Part shown: one piece after another, positions 43,119 to 54,400 of the stretch
Numbering within the stretch: position 1 is the first letter of the stretch
Layout of the letters: each line of letters opens with the position of its first letter
Assembly (NCBI GenBank): GCA_014584295.1
Contig: JACTNC010000061.1
Coordinates: 1-64,000 of the forward strand
Reading direction: 5' to 3'
DNA: 64,000 nucleotides
DNA from: Verrucomicrobiota bacterium
GTDB taxonomy: Bacteria; Verrucomicrobiota; Verrucomicrobiia; Opitutales; Opitutaceae
Program-made: the position numbers and the translations under genes
Notes under the pieces: model-generated
What the model was told of the DNA's origin: nothing
The model's input: the letters and a program-made list of their open reading frames with translations, nothing else
Database searches by the model: none

Positions 43119-45245
43119 ATGACTTTGACGCCCCGTAAGCCAGTTGGATCTCTGCTGGCCTATCTGCCGGCAGTCCTGTTCGCGCTGCTCAGCAACTATT
43201 TCTTTACGGGAGAATTCATCTCCCGGTTCAACGATACAAACGGCGACATCTGGGGGAAGCGGCAGGTTGCGGGTGCGGTATTCCTTTTCCTGGCAGTCGG
43301 CGCCAGTATCTGGGCGTTCAGGAGGCAGGACGATCTTCCCCGATGGGCACCGACGGAAGGGCGCTCTCCCTCGGGGACGCCTGGGCTTCGTGCGTTTCTT
43401 CCCGCACTCACGGCATATCTTCTTTCCAACGTCATCTACCTGGTGATGGGGGAGACGCCGGTTGTACGGTGGACCTGGTTGCTGGGCATCGTGCTGTTGC
43501 TGCTCCCCTTGTGGCGACAGTTCAGCCTCAAGTCTCTGCGTTCAATCGCAGCCTGGGAGTATCTGCTGCTCGTCATCGTTGTCTTTCTGGCGTTCATGCT
43601 TCGGTACAACGATATCGACAAGCTGCCGCTGCATGTGGACAACGATGTATCGATCATGGGTCTGCGCTCACGGCGCCTGATCGAGAACAATGACTGGCGC
43701 TGGGTGGGCATGGCGATGACCGTGCATTCGCTTTCGGAGCATCAGTTCATAGCGTGGTCGATGCGTCTGTTTGGAGTCTCGCTTGCAGGGCTGAGCATGT
43801 TCAGCATCCTCGCAGGAAGTGCGACCTGCATCGTGGTCTATGGCTATGGCAGGATCCTGTTCAACCGATGGGTGGGGCTGCTGGCAGCGGCATTCCTGGC
43901 CTTCAACTATGTGCACATTCATTTTTCGCGTCAGGTCTTCGGGCCGCTGGCGACGCTGTTTGTGGCGGCTGCAGGACTTTTTCTCGTACACGGCCTTCGC
44001 ACCGGGCGGTTGCTGAGCTTTGCCCTTGGCGGCGTTGGGTTGGGCGCGGGTCTGCTTGACTATTACTCGGCACGCATTGGACCGGTGCTTGCGATCGGGC
44101 TGTTTGTCCTTTGGTGGCTCCAGCGAAGGAAGCACATTCAGGTTGGCTATCGCCATTGGGCGGTCGCGCTGCTCGGCACGCTTGTGGTGTTTGGTCCGAA
44201 TCTGATCTATGGCATGCTTGATTTTGCGCAGTTCAGGGGCCGAGGTCAGGATGTGATCCTCTGGACGAAACCTGCGTGGACGCATCTTACCCAAAAATAC
44301 AACGCTGATGGCAATGTGATGGTCGTGCTCTGGGAACAGACCAAGCGCACGCTCCTCGCGCCGTTCTACTTCCCGGATGAAAGCACCATCTGTCATCTAA
44401 GAAAGCCGATGCTGGGTGCATTCGCGGCGATCAGTTTCATATTGGGACTTGGATTCTGCCTGCGGCGGTGTCTGCGCTTCACGCACGCATTCCTTCTTCT
44501 CTGGGCCGGTGCGACATTTCTTTTTGGAGGTATTCTGACTATTGATCCGCCCTTCTGGCCGCATCTCAATATTGCGGTTCCTGCGCTTTCTCTGATTGCC
44601 GCGATCGGCATCGAGCGGCTCTTCAGGCGGGTGGCGATCGAATGCAGTGGCATCGTCGAAAAACTCGCCCCGGCGGGTCTGGCGGCCGTGGTGCTTTTCT
44701 CCGGCATACACAACTGGGAAGTGTACTATCGGTTTGCCCGTGACCACGCCGCGGGACGCGTAATTGCGATGCGGCAGATCCGCAGCTTCTCGAAGGAACA
44801 TCGCGTCTATCTCATCAGTCCGGAGTTCAAGTGGGAACAGGAGACGTTTCAGTTTTTTACGCCTCAGATTGACGGAAGGAATCTCAGCGAGCAGGAGCTG
44901 CTCAAGAACATACCGCCGATCGATAAACCGACGGTGTTCATGGTGTTTGAGGGCACCAATCCAGAGGTGCTGAAGAAACTCAACGCTGCATTTCCCCACG
45001 CGCGTCGGGAGGCGTTCTGGGACGGATGGGGATGGCCGGTCCTGACGCAGGTCGAAGTCTATCCCCCGAACTACGTGTTCGCTCCCCAACGCTTCCGCCC
45101 ACCCGAACCCTATTATGTCGATTTCGCTGGCTGGCGGCTCATCGCACTTTTCCTTGTCCTAGCCATCGCGCTGGGATGTCTGCTGATAGAGCAGGAATCA
45201 AAGGAAGAGCGATCGCCTTCTGACATGCCCGACGGCAAAGGCTGA
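43119..45245 (+). CDS. membrane glycosyltransferase of the GT39/ArnT (PMT) type
   Basis: A 708-residue polytopic protein with about 12 hydrophobic helices. After two helices and a loop comes YNDIDKLPLHVDNDVSIMG, the position of the acidic catalytic motif in the first large external loop of dolichyl/undecaprenyl-phosphate sugar transferases. Further blocks are RLFGVSLAGLSMFSILAGSA, WVGLLAAAFLAFNYVHIHFS and a soluble C-terminal region with RREAFWDGWGWPVLTQVEV. Such enzymes transfer a sugar from a lipid carrier to protein or lipid at the outer face of the inner membrane. It is divergent from the isomerase gene and stands alone. Confidence 0.78.
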   Translation: MTLTPRKPVGSLLAYLPAVLFALLSNYFFTGEFISRFNDTNGDIWGKRQVAGAVFLFLAVGASIWAFRRQDDLPRWAPTEGRSPSGTPGLRAFLPALTAYLLSNVIYLVMGETPVVRWTWLLGIVLLLLPLWRQFSLKSLRSIAAWEYLLLVIVVFLAFMLRYNDIDKLPLHVDNDVSIMGLRSRRLIENNDWRWVGMAMTVHSLSEHQFIAWSMRLFGVSLAGLSMFSILAGSATCIVVYGYGRILFNRWVGLLAAAFLAFNYVHIHFSRQVFGPLATLFVAAAGLFLVHGLRTGRLLSFALGGVGLGAGLLDYYSARIGPVLAIGLFVLWWLQRRKHIQVGYRHWAVALLGTLVVFGPNLIYGMLDFAQFRGRGQDVILWTKPAWTHLTQKYNADGNVMVVLWEQTKRTLLAPFYFPDESTICHLRKPMLGAFAAISFILGLGFCLRRCLRFTHAFLLLWAGATFLFGGILTIDPPFWPHLNIAVPALSLIAAIGIERLFRRVAIECSGIVEKLAPAGLAAVVLFSGIHNWEVYYRFARDHAAGRVIAMRQIRSFSKEHRVYLISPEFKWEQETFQFFTPQIDGRNLSEQELLKNIPPIDKPTVFMVFEGTNPEVLKKLNAAFPHARREAFWDGWGWPVLTQVEVYPPNYVFAPQRFRPPEPYYVDFAGWRLIALFLVLAIALGCLLIEQESKEERSPSDMPDGKG

Positions 45246-45310
45246 TGGCGCGCTGATGGGTCTTCAGGGTAACCCGGAATTTTCGGCACTCTTCCGTGTA
45301 GATTACCGAG

Positions 45311-45333
45311 CCTCGACCATTTCCGGTGCGAGG
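45311..45333. terminator. hairpin between converging glycosyltransferase and narK genes
   Basis: CCTCGACC (45311-45318) pairs with GGT-G-CGAGG (45325-45333), an 8-bp stem with one bulged G and a 6-base loop. It lies midway in the 117-bp space between two converging genes and could stop transcription from either side. There is no T-run, so the call is weak. Confidence 0.3.
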
Positions 45334-45362
45334 TGGCAGAATAGGCACGAATCGCTGCCGGT

Positions 45363-46895
45363 TCAGCAGCGGGTGGGAGATGTGCGACGCCAGTAGTGCG
45401 CCCAGTTGAGGCCGAAGCAGGCGAGCGCAAAAACGGCCATCGTAGTGTACGCCCAGGCAGGCGAGCCCAAGTGGTGCATGCACCAGCCAAGGAGCAATGG
45501 GGGAAAGAATCCACCGAGCGCTCCGAGGCAGCTCACGAATCCAATGACCGCTCCCGCCTCTGCTCCCATCACACTGGGAATGATCTTGAAAATGGAGCCG
45601 TTCCCGAGTCCCGCGGCCGCGCACAGGATCATGATGGTCCAGAAGAATCCACGGAACGAGTCAGGCTCAAGAAACTGGGAAAGACTGAAACCGCAGACTG
45701 CCATCGCAGCGATGCTTCCGGCGGTGACCGCACCCGCGCTCCACCGGTCGGCCATCCATCCTCCGAGGGGACGTGTCAGCGTTGCGACAAGCACGGCGAA
45801 AGGCGAGTAGAGCAGGGGATTTGGGACCCCACCCGGCGCATTCGCAAATACCTCATTGATGATGAGAGGCAGCGATGCGCCCATTGCCACAAAGGCGCCG
45901 AAGGTCAGAAAATAGAGCGTCGAGAGAATCCAAGTGTGTTTGCGCCGTGCGACGGCCAACTGCGAGGCCAGCGACTTGGGCGGTTGAGGGTAGTTCTTTG
46001 TTCCAAACCAGAGTGCTGCGGAGCAGATCAAAATGACAGGAATCCAGACGAAGGCGGCATTGCTCAACCACACGGCTCGTGTCCCGCCTGTCGGCAGCGA
46101 GAGCGTCAGGGGATTCCCCGCGAGCCCGCCGAAAACGGCCACTCCAACAATGGCGGGTATGATGAACTGGGCGAGCGTGACACCGAGATTGCCGAGGCCG
46201 TTGATGCCCAGCGCCGATCCCTGGAGCTGTTTGGGGAACCAGAGTGTGACTGTGGCCATTGAGGTCGCGAAATTGGCTCCCGCTATTCCTGTCAGGGAAG
46301 CCCAGAAGAGCAGCGTTCCGAAGGAGGTCGACGGATCGCGAAGCGCCATGCCGGTGCCGATGCACGGAATGAGCATCAGCAGGGTGACAACCGTATAGGA
46401 GTTTCGGCTGCCGAAGCGGGAGACAATCAGCCCGTACGGAATGCGTAGCAATGATCCGAGCAGTACGGGCGCGGCGGTGAGCCAGAAGCGCTGCTGGGGT
46501 GAAATCGCAAAGCCGGCGGCGGAAAGCTTGATGGCGATGGCCGACCACATGAACCAAACGGCGAAAGCCAGCGCGAGCGACGTGGCGCTGATGATCAGCG
46601 TGCGCCATGCGAGCGCAACATTTGCAAACGGCTCGGCCTTCTCCGGAACGAGGGCCAGCCGCAGGGGCTGCGGCATGAAGCGCAGCAGTCCCGCGCCTCC
46701 CAGGAACAGCGCAAGCGAGGCGTAGAAGGCGGGCCAGACTATCGAGAGGTCGCCTCCAAGCGCGGTATTGAGAACAGCGGTCAACAGCCAGACCTGCAGC
46801 GAAACAATGAGGATCAGCACACCGATGATTCCGACGAACAGGGTGTTCGTCTTGTTCGGGTGGGCCTGACTTTGTGCCCGGCGGAAGGTGCTCAT
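45363..46895 (-). CDS. narK: NarK-type nitrate/nitrite transporter (MFS)
   Basis: A 510-residue, 12-helix major facilitator protein. NarK-family signatures are visible: NGLGNLGVTLAQFIIPAIVG and LGNGSIFKIIPSVMGAEAGA, with RIPYGLIVSRFGSRN between helices 2 and 3. The length exceeds the usual 12-helix NarK by roughly 60 residues because of a longer loop after helix 2. It imports nitrate and/or exports nitrite. It is the last gene of the nitrate operon, starting three bases after the Rieske gene stop. Confidence 0.87.
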   Translation of the reverse strand: MSTFRRAQSQAHPNKTNTLFVGIIGVLILIVSLQVWLLTAVLNTALGGDLSIVWPAFYASLALFLGGAGLLRFMPQPLRLALVPEKAEPFANVALAWRTLIISATSLALAFAVWFMWSAIAIKLSAAGFAISPQQRFWLTAAPVLLGSLLRIPYGLIVSRFGSRNSYTVVTLLMLIPCIGTGMALRDPSTSFGTLLFWASLTGIAGANFATSMATVTLWFPKQLQGSALGINGLGNLGVTLAQFIIPAIVGVAVFGGLAGNPLTLSLPTGGTRAVWLSNAAFVWIPVILICSAALWFGTKNYPQPPKSLASQLAVARRKHTWILSTLYFLTFGAFVAMGASLPLIINEVFANAPGGVPNPLLYSPFAVLVATLTRPLGGWMADRWSAGAVTAGSIAAMAVCGFSLSQFLEPDSFRGFFWTIMILCAAAGLGNGSIFKIIPSVMGAEAGAVIGFVSCLGALGGFFPPLLLGWCMHHLGSPAWAYTTMAVFALACFGLNWAHYWRRTSPTRC

Positions 46896-46898
46896 GGG

Positions 46899-47420
46899 TC
46901 AGGCGGAATTTGCTGCAAGCTCTGCGACCAGAATGTCCTCACCGCGAACGATCACGGCGAGTTGTGGCAAGGGCCTGGGCGGAGGTCCCTGGAGCACTTC
47001 GCCGGTGCGCGCATCGAACCATCCGTTGTGACACGGGCACTCGATTTTCCCCGTTCCCGGCTTGTAGAAAACGGCACACGCCAGATGCGTGCACTTCTGT
47101 TCGAAGGCGCGCCATTCGCCGGATTCGAGATGGATGAGAATGTAGGGCGTGTGTGAACCCGGCAGCGTGAATCCGTGAGTGCCACCAGTGGGGACGTCGC
47201 TGATTCGGCAGACCGGGTGCTCACCCACGATGCGATGGGGCGGCAGCAACTTGTCCTTCACGGCAACAAACGCGGTGCCCGCGCACAATCCGCCTGAAAC
47301 CAGGCAGAGGAATTTGGCGAATTCACGGCGTGACACGTGGGTGGCTTCGACCCGTTCGTGAGGGAAGTCGGTTTCCCATCCGGGTCTTGGTTTCAGAGGG
47401 GCGTTGGCAGTGTCGTCCAT
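46899..47420 (-). CDS. Rieske 2Fe-2S protein with Tat-type anchor
   Basis: A 173-residue protein from ATG 47420, which follows the ferredoxin stop by five bases and has GGGTGGA upstream. The N-terminus carries a Tat-like SRREFAKFLCLVSGGLCAG and one hydrophobic stretch, so the Rieske domain is probably exported and membrane-anchored. The cluster ligands are Cys110 and His112 (KCTHLAC) and Cys128 and His131 (CPCHNG). Cys115 and Cys130 are placed for the usual disulfide. It should pass electrons between the quinol-side membrane protein and another carrier. It lies between the ferredoxin and narK genes. Confidence 0.86.
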   Translation of the reverse strand: MDDTANAPLKPRPGWETDFPHERVEATHVSRREFAKFLCLVSGGLCAGTAFVAVKDKLLPPHRIVGEHPVCRISDVPTGGTHGFTLPGSHTPYILIHLESGEWRAFEQKCTHLACAVFYKPGTGKIECPCHNGWFDARTGEVLQGPPPRPLPQLAVIVRGEDILVAELAANSA

Positions 47421-47425
47421 GGGGA

Positions 47426-47995
47426 TCAGTCCACCCGCAGCGCAGTGCTGCCGGCCGGCATCATGATGTTGACCTTGGTGCGCACGGTCTGTGCGCCGAA
47501 GAAAAACGTGTTCACAGGTGTGCTGTGCGGTCGCATCTGCGCCATCTTCTCGCGCTTGCCGAACCAGAGGGCCCCGCTGGGGCAGACGGTTGCGCACATG
47601 GGGCGTTTTCCGGCACTCGTGCGATCATAGCACATGTTGCATTTCATCATGATCTGCGTGGTCTCGATCTTCTTCGGCACGCCGAACGGGCATGCGAGGA
47701 CGCAGTTTGCGCACGAAATGCATCGTGCGGTATTGGCCGTGTGCACGATGCCGAATTCATCCTTGGTGATTGCGTCGGCCGGGCACACACGCGCACAGGC
47801 GGGGTCCTCACAGTGCATGCACACCTGCACCGATGTCTGCGGGCTGACGGCGCGGTCCACATAGTCGACATGAATCATCGAGGTCTGCCCGTTGGTTTCG
47901 CATTCCGCGCAGGCCATCTCGCAGGCGCGGCATCCGATGCAGCGCTGCGGATCCACGAAGAATTCCTCGTCCGTCCTGATCTGGGTGTTTTGCAT
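47426..47995 (-). CDS. four-cluster ferredoxin subunit (DmsB/NrfC type)
   Basis: A 189-residue protein with sixteen Cys in four ferredoxin blocks: [39 protein letters not shown] and [20 protein letters not shown]. This is the layout of electron-transfer subunits of molybdopterin enzymes, each block serving a 4Fe-4S cluster. I chose ATG 47995 over a TTG at 48019; ATG 47995 lies ten bases after the molybdoenzyme stop. There is no signal peptide, so it is cytoplasmic, matching the Tat-less catalytic subunit. It would relay electrons to that subunit. Confidence 0.9.
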   Translation of the reverse strand: MQNTQIRTDEEFFVDPQRCIGCRACEMACAECETNGQTSMIHVDYVDRAVSPQTSVQVCMHCEDPACARVCPADAITKDEFGIVHTANTARCISCANCVLACPFGVPKKIETTQIMMKCNMCYDRTSAGKRPMCATVCPSGALWFGKREKMAQMRPHSTPVNTFFFGAQTVRTKVNIMMPAGSTALRVD

Positions 47996-48005
47996 CGGGA
48001 CGGGG

Positions 48006-50222
48006 TCAGGTGCTGGCAAAGGCCGTGGCCCGGTCGGCCTGCGGTTCGGGTTTGCCTAGGGGATGTAGCTGTGCGGCGCAGACCTTGAATTCGGGGATCT
48101 TCGAGATGGGGTCGAGTTCGCCGGAGGTGAGCTGATTCGCGGATTTGCGGCCGGGCCAATGATAGGGGATGAAGATGGTATCCGGCCGGATCGTTTCCAC
48201 GATCTGTGCGGGAAACTCCGCGGAACCGCGGCGAGTGGCGACGCGCACGAGGTCACCGTCGCGGATTCCGTATTTTGCCGCCAGCTCCGGGTGAATTTCC
48301 AGCATTGGTTCCGGATACTGGTCGACCAGCCGGCCGATGCGTCGGGTTTGTGTACCACTCAGGTACTGGGAAACCACACGGCCCGTTGTGAGGATCACGG
48401 GAAATTCGCTGTCCGTGGTCTCTCCCGGGTCGCGGTAACTTACCGGGTTGAAATGTGCCTTGCCATCGGGTGTCGCAAAGTTCCGATCCTCCCAGAGACG
48501 CGGAGTTCCCGGGTGGTCCAGAGTCGGACATGGCCAGAAAACCCCCATGGTTTTCTCGATCTTCTCGTAGGTGATTCCGAAATAGTCGGCTGTCCCACCC
48601 TGTGAGGCGTGGCGCAGCTCGGTGAAGATTTCCTCGGAATTCCTGAATGCGAATTTGTCGCCGGCACCGAGCCTGCGCGCGAGTTCGAGCAGGATTTCCG
48701 TGTCGGTGCGCGCCTCACCCGGCGGCGTAACGGCCTGGCGTATGCGGACAACCCTGCCTTCCGCGGTGGTGACCGTACCATCTTCCTCCTCATGCAGCGA
48801 TCCGGCGAGGACGATATCCGCATGACGTGCGGTCTCATTGAGAAAAAAATCAATCGCCGTGTAGTGCTCCAGCTTTTCGAAGGCGGCGCGCACGTAATTG
48901 TTGTTGGGGAGGGAGACGAGCGGATTGAAGCAGATCGTGATCAGGCCGCGGATTTCACCCCGGTGGATGGCTTCGATGATTTCGTAGGCGGTGAGACCCT
49001 TGTGCGGGATCTCGGGTTCCGGCACGCCCCAGACTCGGGCAACGTGTGCGCGGTGCTCGGGATTTTCGATGTCTCTGTTGCCCGGCAACTGGTCGCATTT
49101 GTGTCCGTGCTCGCGTCCTCCCTGTCCGTTGCCCTGGCCGGTGATGGTACCGTAGCCGCAGTAGGGCCGGCCGATGCGGCCCGTGGCGAGAACCAGGTTG
49201 ATGCAGGAAAGCACGTTCTCAACACCCTTGGTGTGATGCTCGATTCCACGGGCATGCAGCAGGAAGCTGGTCTTGGCGCGTCCCCACATTTCCGCGGCCC
49301 GCATGATGTCTGTCGCGACGATACCCGTCTCGCGCTCCGCCCAGGAGAGGTCGTAGTCCTTCACGGCCTCCGCGGTCGCCTGGAAGCCCGTCGTATGTTG
49401 CGCGATGAAGTCATGATCGAGCCAGTCGTGTTTTACCAGTTGGTGCAGCAGGGCACCATAGAGCGCAGAGTCGCGACCCGGGCGGACAGGCAGATGGAGA
49501 TCGGCGGTGCGGGCGATCGGAGTCTGCCTGGGGTCGACCACGATCAGCTTGGCGCCGTTGTCGCGCGCCTGCCAGATCCAGTGCGTCAGCGTGGGAAACG
49601 TTTCGCTGACATTGGTGCCGCAGATCATGATGACCTCTGCATGAGCGAGGTCCGCATAGGTGTTCGACGCCCGGTCGAGTCCGAAGGCCTTCTTGTTGCC
49701 GGCACCGGCGCTCACCATGCACAGGCGACCGTTGTAATCGAGGTTGCGGGTCTTGAGCGCCAGGCGCGCGAATTTTCCGACGAGGTAGCTCTTCTCGTTC
49801 GTGAGTGACACTCCCGAAAGCATGCCGAAGGCATGGGGGCCGTGCGTGGCCTGAATGCGGCGGATCTCGGATACCGTGCGGTCCAATGCCGCATCCCATC
49901 CGATTCGGCGGAAGCCGGTTCCCTCGGCGCGCTCGAGCGGGTGCAGCAGGCGGTCCGGGTGGTTGTTCTGCAGGTAGCGCTGAACTCCCTTGGGGCAGAG
50001 CCTGCCCTCGTTGTAGGGAAACTCCTCCCACGGGTCGAAACCGACGACGCGGTTGTTTTTTACCAGCAGCTTGATCCCGCACTGCATGCCGCAGAAGCAG
50101 CAGTGCGTCTTAACCACACGATCCGGTTCGTCGCGGCCGGGGAACCCCTGCTGAGGCGGGTAATTCTTGTGCGGACCGAATGCGGCGATGAGTTGCTCGG
50201 GAGTTGCGGGAAGTCGGGCCAT
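48006..50222 (-). CDS. nitrate reductase catalytic subunit, Nas/Nap-type molybdoenzyme
   Basis: A 738-residue protein from ATG 50222. An N-terminal 4Fe-4S site reads C41-x2-C44-x3-C48-x27-C76 ([10 protein letters not shown] then GRLCPKG). The molybdenum ligand is probably Cys168 in [11 protein letters not shown], as in Nap/Nas enzymes. Pterin-binding blocks include [40 protein letters not shown] and [16 protein letters not shown]. There is no Tat signal, so it is cytoplasmic and more like assimilatory NasA than periplasmic NapA. NarK, ferredoxin and Rieske neighbours support nitrate. Other oxyanion or formate activity cannot be excluded from sequence. Confidence 0.85.
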   Translation of the reverse strand: MARLPATPEQLIAAFGPHKNYPPQQGFPGRDEPDRVVKTHCCFCGMQCGIKLLVKNNRVVGFDPWEEFPYNEGRLCPKGVQRYLQNNHPDRLLHPLERAEGTGFRRIGWDAALDRTVSEIRRIQATHGPHAFGMLSGVSLTNEKSYLVGKFARLALKTRNLDYNGRLCMVSAGAGNKKAFGLDRASNTYADLAHAEVIMICGTNVSETFPTLTHWIWQARDNGAKLIVVDPRQTPIARTADLHLPVRPGRDSALYGALLHQLVKHDWLDHDFIAQHTTGFQATAEAVKDYDLSWAERETGIVATDIMRAAEMWGRAKTSFLLHARGIEHHTKGVENVLSCINLVLATGRIGRPYCGYGTITGQGNGQGGREHGHKCDQLPGNRDIENPEHRAHVARVWGVPEPEIPHKGLTAYEIIEAIHRGEIRGLITICFNPLVSLPNNNYVRAAFEKLEHYTAIDFFLNETARHADIVLAGSLHEEEDGTVTTAEGRVVRIRQAVTPPGEARTDTEILLELARRLGAGDKFAFRNSEEIFTELRHASQGGTADYFGITYEKIEKTMGVFWPCPTLDHPGTPRLWEDRNFATPDGKAHFNPVSYRDPGETTDSEFPVILTTGRVVSQYLSGTQTRRIGRLVDQYPEPMLEIHPELAAKYGIRDGDLVRVATRRGSAEFPAQIVETIRPDTIFIPYHWPGRKSANQLTSGELDPISKIPEFKVCAAQLHPLGKPEPQADRATAFAST

Positions 50223-50241
50223 GATCGATGGGAGTGGCGCG

Positions 50242-51288
50242 TCAGCCGAACAAGGAGCCGGAACGCCGGCGCGCGGCCAGGTGCGCCTTGGCAAGCGCGG
50301 CGCGTTTGCCCTGCGGGCTCAATTGCAGATGCGAGGAGCCGTCCTCCAGTGTAAAGTTGTAACCGAGCTCACGGGTGGTTGCCTTGAGATCGTCGATATG
50401 AAGCTGGGAGGCGAAGGCTTCCTGCGTGTGCGGGCACACCGCCTGGGGGCCCATCGCGCCTTCGCGGCGATAGATCGCCACGCCGAGTTGTGCGGGACGC
50501 TGGAAGATATGGAAAAATTTCCCGAATGGCATCCAGAGCAGGAACAGGATGACCACGATGGCGTGGGTGATGGCCATGAATTGGTGGGCACGCCCTTGCA
50601 TGAATTCGTAATCCCACGTGAGCCCCAGCCCCGTCACCGCGATCGCTGCCAGGAGGATGAGCGGCAGGATGTCACCCTCGAATGTCTGGATCGCGATCTG
50701 TCCCGCGTCGGTCAGGCGGCGGCGCATCATCAGGCCGAGGCCGACGATGATCATCACGGAGGACCAGTTCAGCACATGGAAGATGTTTGCCGCGATGAAG
50801 CTATTGAGCGGAAAGGAGAACAGCCGGAATCCGAAGACATGCGCCTCGTAGGTGTCGATGGTCCCCTGGGCCAGGGTGAAATGGATCCAGCCGAAGGTCA
50901 GGGGAAAGGTCACCGCGAAGGCAATGACGCAACCCCAGGCGATGAGCATGTGACCCGCCCACCGGAGGCCGCCGCGCTTGCGGATGAAACGCTGTGCAGC
51001 CATGTCCTCGAAGCCGCGCCGCACGAGCGCCCAGCCGTGCCCGAACATCCTGCCCGAGAAAAAGAACTGCCAGCCTCTCTTCCAATAGAGCCGGGTGGGA
51101 GGGCGCTGGAGCCAGACATCGTAGCGGTAGACGAGTCCGAACCAGGCAAACACCGCGCCGAAGAGATAGGCGATGAGCGCGCCGTCAAAATTCTGGAGGT
51201 TTCGCGAGCCGACGAGGATGGCGCCTGTCAATGCAAGGGTTGCAATGGCAGCGACACCGAGCGCGCGGAGATTCAGCGTGGTAAACAT
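50242..51288 (-). CDS. membrane electron-transfer subunit (NarI-like b-type cytochrome candidate)
   Basis: A 348-residue protein with six or seven membrane helices. His residues lie in helices at [29 protein letters not shown] and [13 protein letters not shown], suggesting b-type haem ligands as in the NarI/HdrE membrane proteins. A C-terminal soluble part ([20 protein letters not shown], then [17 protein letters not shown]) has one Cys and follows the last helix. It heads the nitrate operon, 19 bp before the catalytic subunit, and should take electrons from quinol. Exact family assignment is uncertain. Confidence 0.68.
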   Translation of the reverse strand: MFTTLNLRALGVAAIATLALTGAILVGSRNLQNFDGALIAYLFGAVFAWFGLVYRYDVWLQRPPTRLYWKRGWQFFFSGRMFGHGWALVRRGFEDMAAQRFIRKRGGLRWAGHMLIAWGCVIAFAVTFPLTFGWIHFTLAQGTIDTYEAHVFGFRLFSFPLNSFIAANIFHVLNWSSVMIIVGLGLMMRRRLTDAGQIAIQTFEGDILPLILLAAIAVTGLGLTWDYEFMQGRAHQFMAITHAIVVILFLLWMPFGKFFHIFQRPAQLGVAIYRREGAMGPQAVCPHTQEAFASQLHIDDLKATTRELGYNFTLEDGSSHLQLSPQGKRAALAKAHLAARRRSGSLFG

Positions 51289-51447
51289 CGTCCAAGGATC
51301 AAAGCGGGCTCCTTTACAACGGAACTGCAGGCAGAGGAGACCCGCGACCGGGGATGCTGTCGAGATCTATCCGCGAAGCAAACCTGGACGATCTTTCGCT
51401 GCGGCGCCGGTTTTCAGATTTCGACGCGCAGCGAAAGGGGGAGCGAC

Positions 51448-54400
51448 TCAGTGGCTCGTTTGCATCTTGGGTTCATTTCTGCGATTTCCGGCGCCGAGGC
51501 CTGAGACGAAGTCGACCAGATCTCGGAGTTCGCTGCGCTTGAGAATGAGTCCGAAGACGTCCGGCATGCTCGAGGGGGCGGATTCCCGCTTCACGACATT
51601 GGCCTTCTTGACCACGACAAGGTCCTCGCCTGATGCAGGACGGAGCGAATAGGACTTGTCATCCTCGGAGGCGATGCTGCCGACCTTGACGCTGCCGTCC
51701 TTGAGCGTGAGGGCGACGGAATCAAATCCGGCGGCGATGGCGGCATTGGGAGCCACGATAGACTCGAGGATGTATTCGCGCGATTTTTCCTGTCCGATGT
51801 TGTCGAGTGCGGGGCCGGCTTCACCACCCTCGGCGCGAATGCGATGGCAGCGCACGCAGGCGAGCACGGGATGGTCCGTGAATAGCCGGCGGCCTTCGGC
51901 CCGATTTCCTCCGACAAGCGCATAGGAATACTTTTCCGCCACGGGTGCACGCGCGAGGGCGGCTGTGCGTTTTTCCATGGCCTGCTTCAATACGGGGCTG
52001 TTTCGCGCATCAATGGCATCGAGTATCTCGACCTGCAGTCCGGCCAGTTTCTTGTCACTGTCCATGCGCGAGAGATAGTCCCCGAGGACCTTATCCACAC
52101 GTGGGTCGTCGAGCTTTGCCAGGTTGGTGATGGCGCTCTGCTTTTCCACCAGCGTGCCCGAATTGAGGGCATTGAGGAGCAGGGGAACCGCCTCGGCCGC
52201 GGAAAAGATGGAGTAATAATTCTGTGCGGTAGCCCGCAGGGTCGAATCCTTCGAAAGACCGGCCGCCTTGACGACCTCTGCGAGGCGGGCGTGGTGCCAT
52301 TCCGCGAGCGGCTTCAGCGCTGCGGCACGGGCGCTGACGTGCGCGTCGTCACGCAGCACGAGTGCAACCAGGGCGTCACCCGCCGAACGGAGATTCAACG
52401 CCCGGATGGCGTGGATGGCGGCAAGCTGGACGTCGGTATGGGCATCGGCCACGAGGCGCGGAGCGAAGGGTTCCAATGCCCTGCCCGCAGGCGAAGCGTC
52501 GCGTGTCGGCAGCGGACGGTAAACCCCCACGATGCGGTCGCGCGCGGGCGGATGCCCCCAGGCGGCGAGGTGGGTGAGCGCTTCGATGCGAAGCGCATCA
52601 GGGGCGTCGGAGCGCGACGCGAACGCGGCAAGCGCGGCGGCGTTTTCCGGCTGTCCCAGACGGAAGTGTGCGTTGAGGATGCGCAGGCCGAGGCCGTTTT
52701 CCACGTTCATCGGCATCGCCGGAAGCATGGCGGCCAGTGATGCCTGGGCATTGACGATCGGGGCGTCATTAATGGCTCGGGCGGCTTCGGCGACGAGAAA
52801 CGGGTCGGTGTCCGCCAGGAACCCGGCGATTTCGGGGCGGTTCAGTCGGCGCATTGCAAGCAGCACACCCAAGCGCACGGAGCGGGAGGAATCGCCGGCA
52901 GCGGTTTCAAGCGCGGAAAAATTTTTGCTCCCGACCAGGCCCATCACCGCTGCGTGGCGCAGATAGAGATCATGATCGGCGTTATCCCGAAGGAGTTCGA
53001 TCAGCGCGGGTGCCGCCTCCTTCCGAGCCAGTTTTCCGAGACTCTGCGCGGCGAAATAGCGGACGCGGCTCGAGGGGTCCTTGAGCGCGGTGAGAAGCGG
53101 ATCAAATGCGGCGGCAACCCGGCCGTCGCCGAGCACTTTGGCGGATTGTGCGCGGACCTCTGCATCGGAATCGCTGAGGAGGGGCAATACGGGGCGAAAC
53201 GCTTCCGGATGGCTGTGGCCGACCTGGCCGAGAGCCCACACGGCGTGGATGCGCGCTAGCTGGCGGAAATGATGGGCTGCCATTTCTGCCAGCATCGGAA
53301 TCGCGGCCGTGCCCTTTGACGCCAGTGCGTATTGGGCTTCGAGGCGGACTCGCTGGTCCTGATGTCCCATCAGGGCGTAGAGCTCGGCATCGGAACGGCC
53401 TTTCATGCCATCTGCCAGAAGGCGCTGGGTTTCCTTGATGAGGGGATCGTTGGCCGTGGCCTCATGGGTCAGGGCGTAAAGCCTTCCTTTCCGGGATTTG
53501 GCCCAGCCATTGCCCCAGTCCGAGAAATACAACCGACTGTCGGGTCCAAAGTCGACGTCCGTCGGCAGGGTTCCGCCGAGAAAATGCTCCTGACGCCGCA
53601 TCTTGAACGAGGCACCCTCCGGATCGAGTGCATAGAGGTAAATGCCGCTCGTGGTATATGAGCCCTTGAAGTGACACATGAAGAAAACGTCACGATAGCT
53701 GGAAGGCAGTCCAGTGCCGGGATAGTGCGTCAGTCCGGACGGGCCGTCGGCGGTGTTGACGATCGGAGGCAGGAGGTAGGCGGGTTGTCCTTGATGGAAC
53801 GGTTGCCAGAGTTTTTCAAAATTCCACGGGCCGGCATTGCCGAGGGGGCTGAATTGGTAGCCCACCCGCCAGCCGCTGTCGCCGCCCTCGACGACCTGTA
53901 CGAATCGTTCAACATCTCCCTGGTCAGAGTCGTTGTCACCTGTGAACAGGTTGCCGAAGTCGTCGAAAGCGAGTTCCTGCGGATTGCGCAGGCCGCTGTG
54001 CACGATCTCCAGCTCCGTGCCATCGGGCCAGCAACGGAACACGGCGCCCATGTCCGGTGCGTCGACGACGCTGCCATCCTTCGCCTTGGCGTGGGCGCCT
54101 CGATCCCCGATGGAAAAGTAGAGCTTGCCATCGGGTCCCATCACCAGGCCGTGCAGGTCATGACCGGTGAAATTAAAGCGCACTCCATACCCGTAGCTGA
54201 GGGAGGTGCGTCCTTTGGAAATGCCCTTGGAGTCGGGTCCGTCCAGCAGCCAGAGGTGAGGAATATTCGTGAACCAGACTTTGCCGTCGCGGGCGAGGAC
54301 ACCCGACGCGATGCCGTCGAGGGGGCTGTTGAAACCGGTGGCAAAAGCGGTGGACCCGTCAGCCACGCCATCTCCGTTGGTATCGACAATGCGCCTTACG

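Noticed and set aside
48609..49808. 399-codon open frame on the plus strand
   Set aside because: It is antisense to the molybdoenzyme gene; Asp/Gly/Arg-rich with no recognisable domain.
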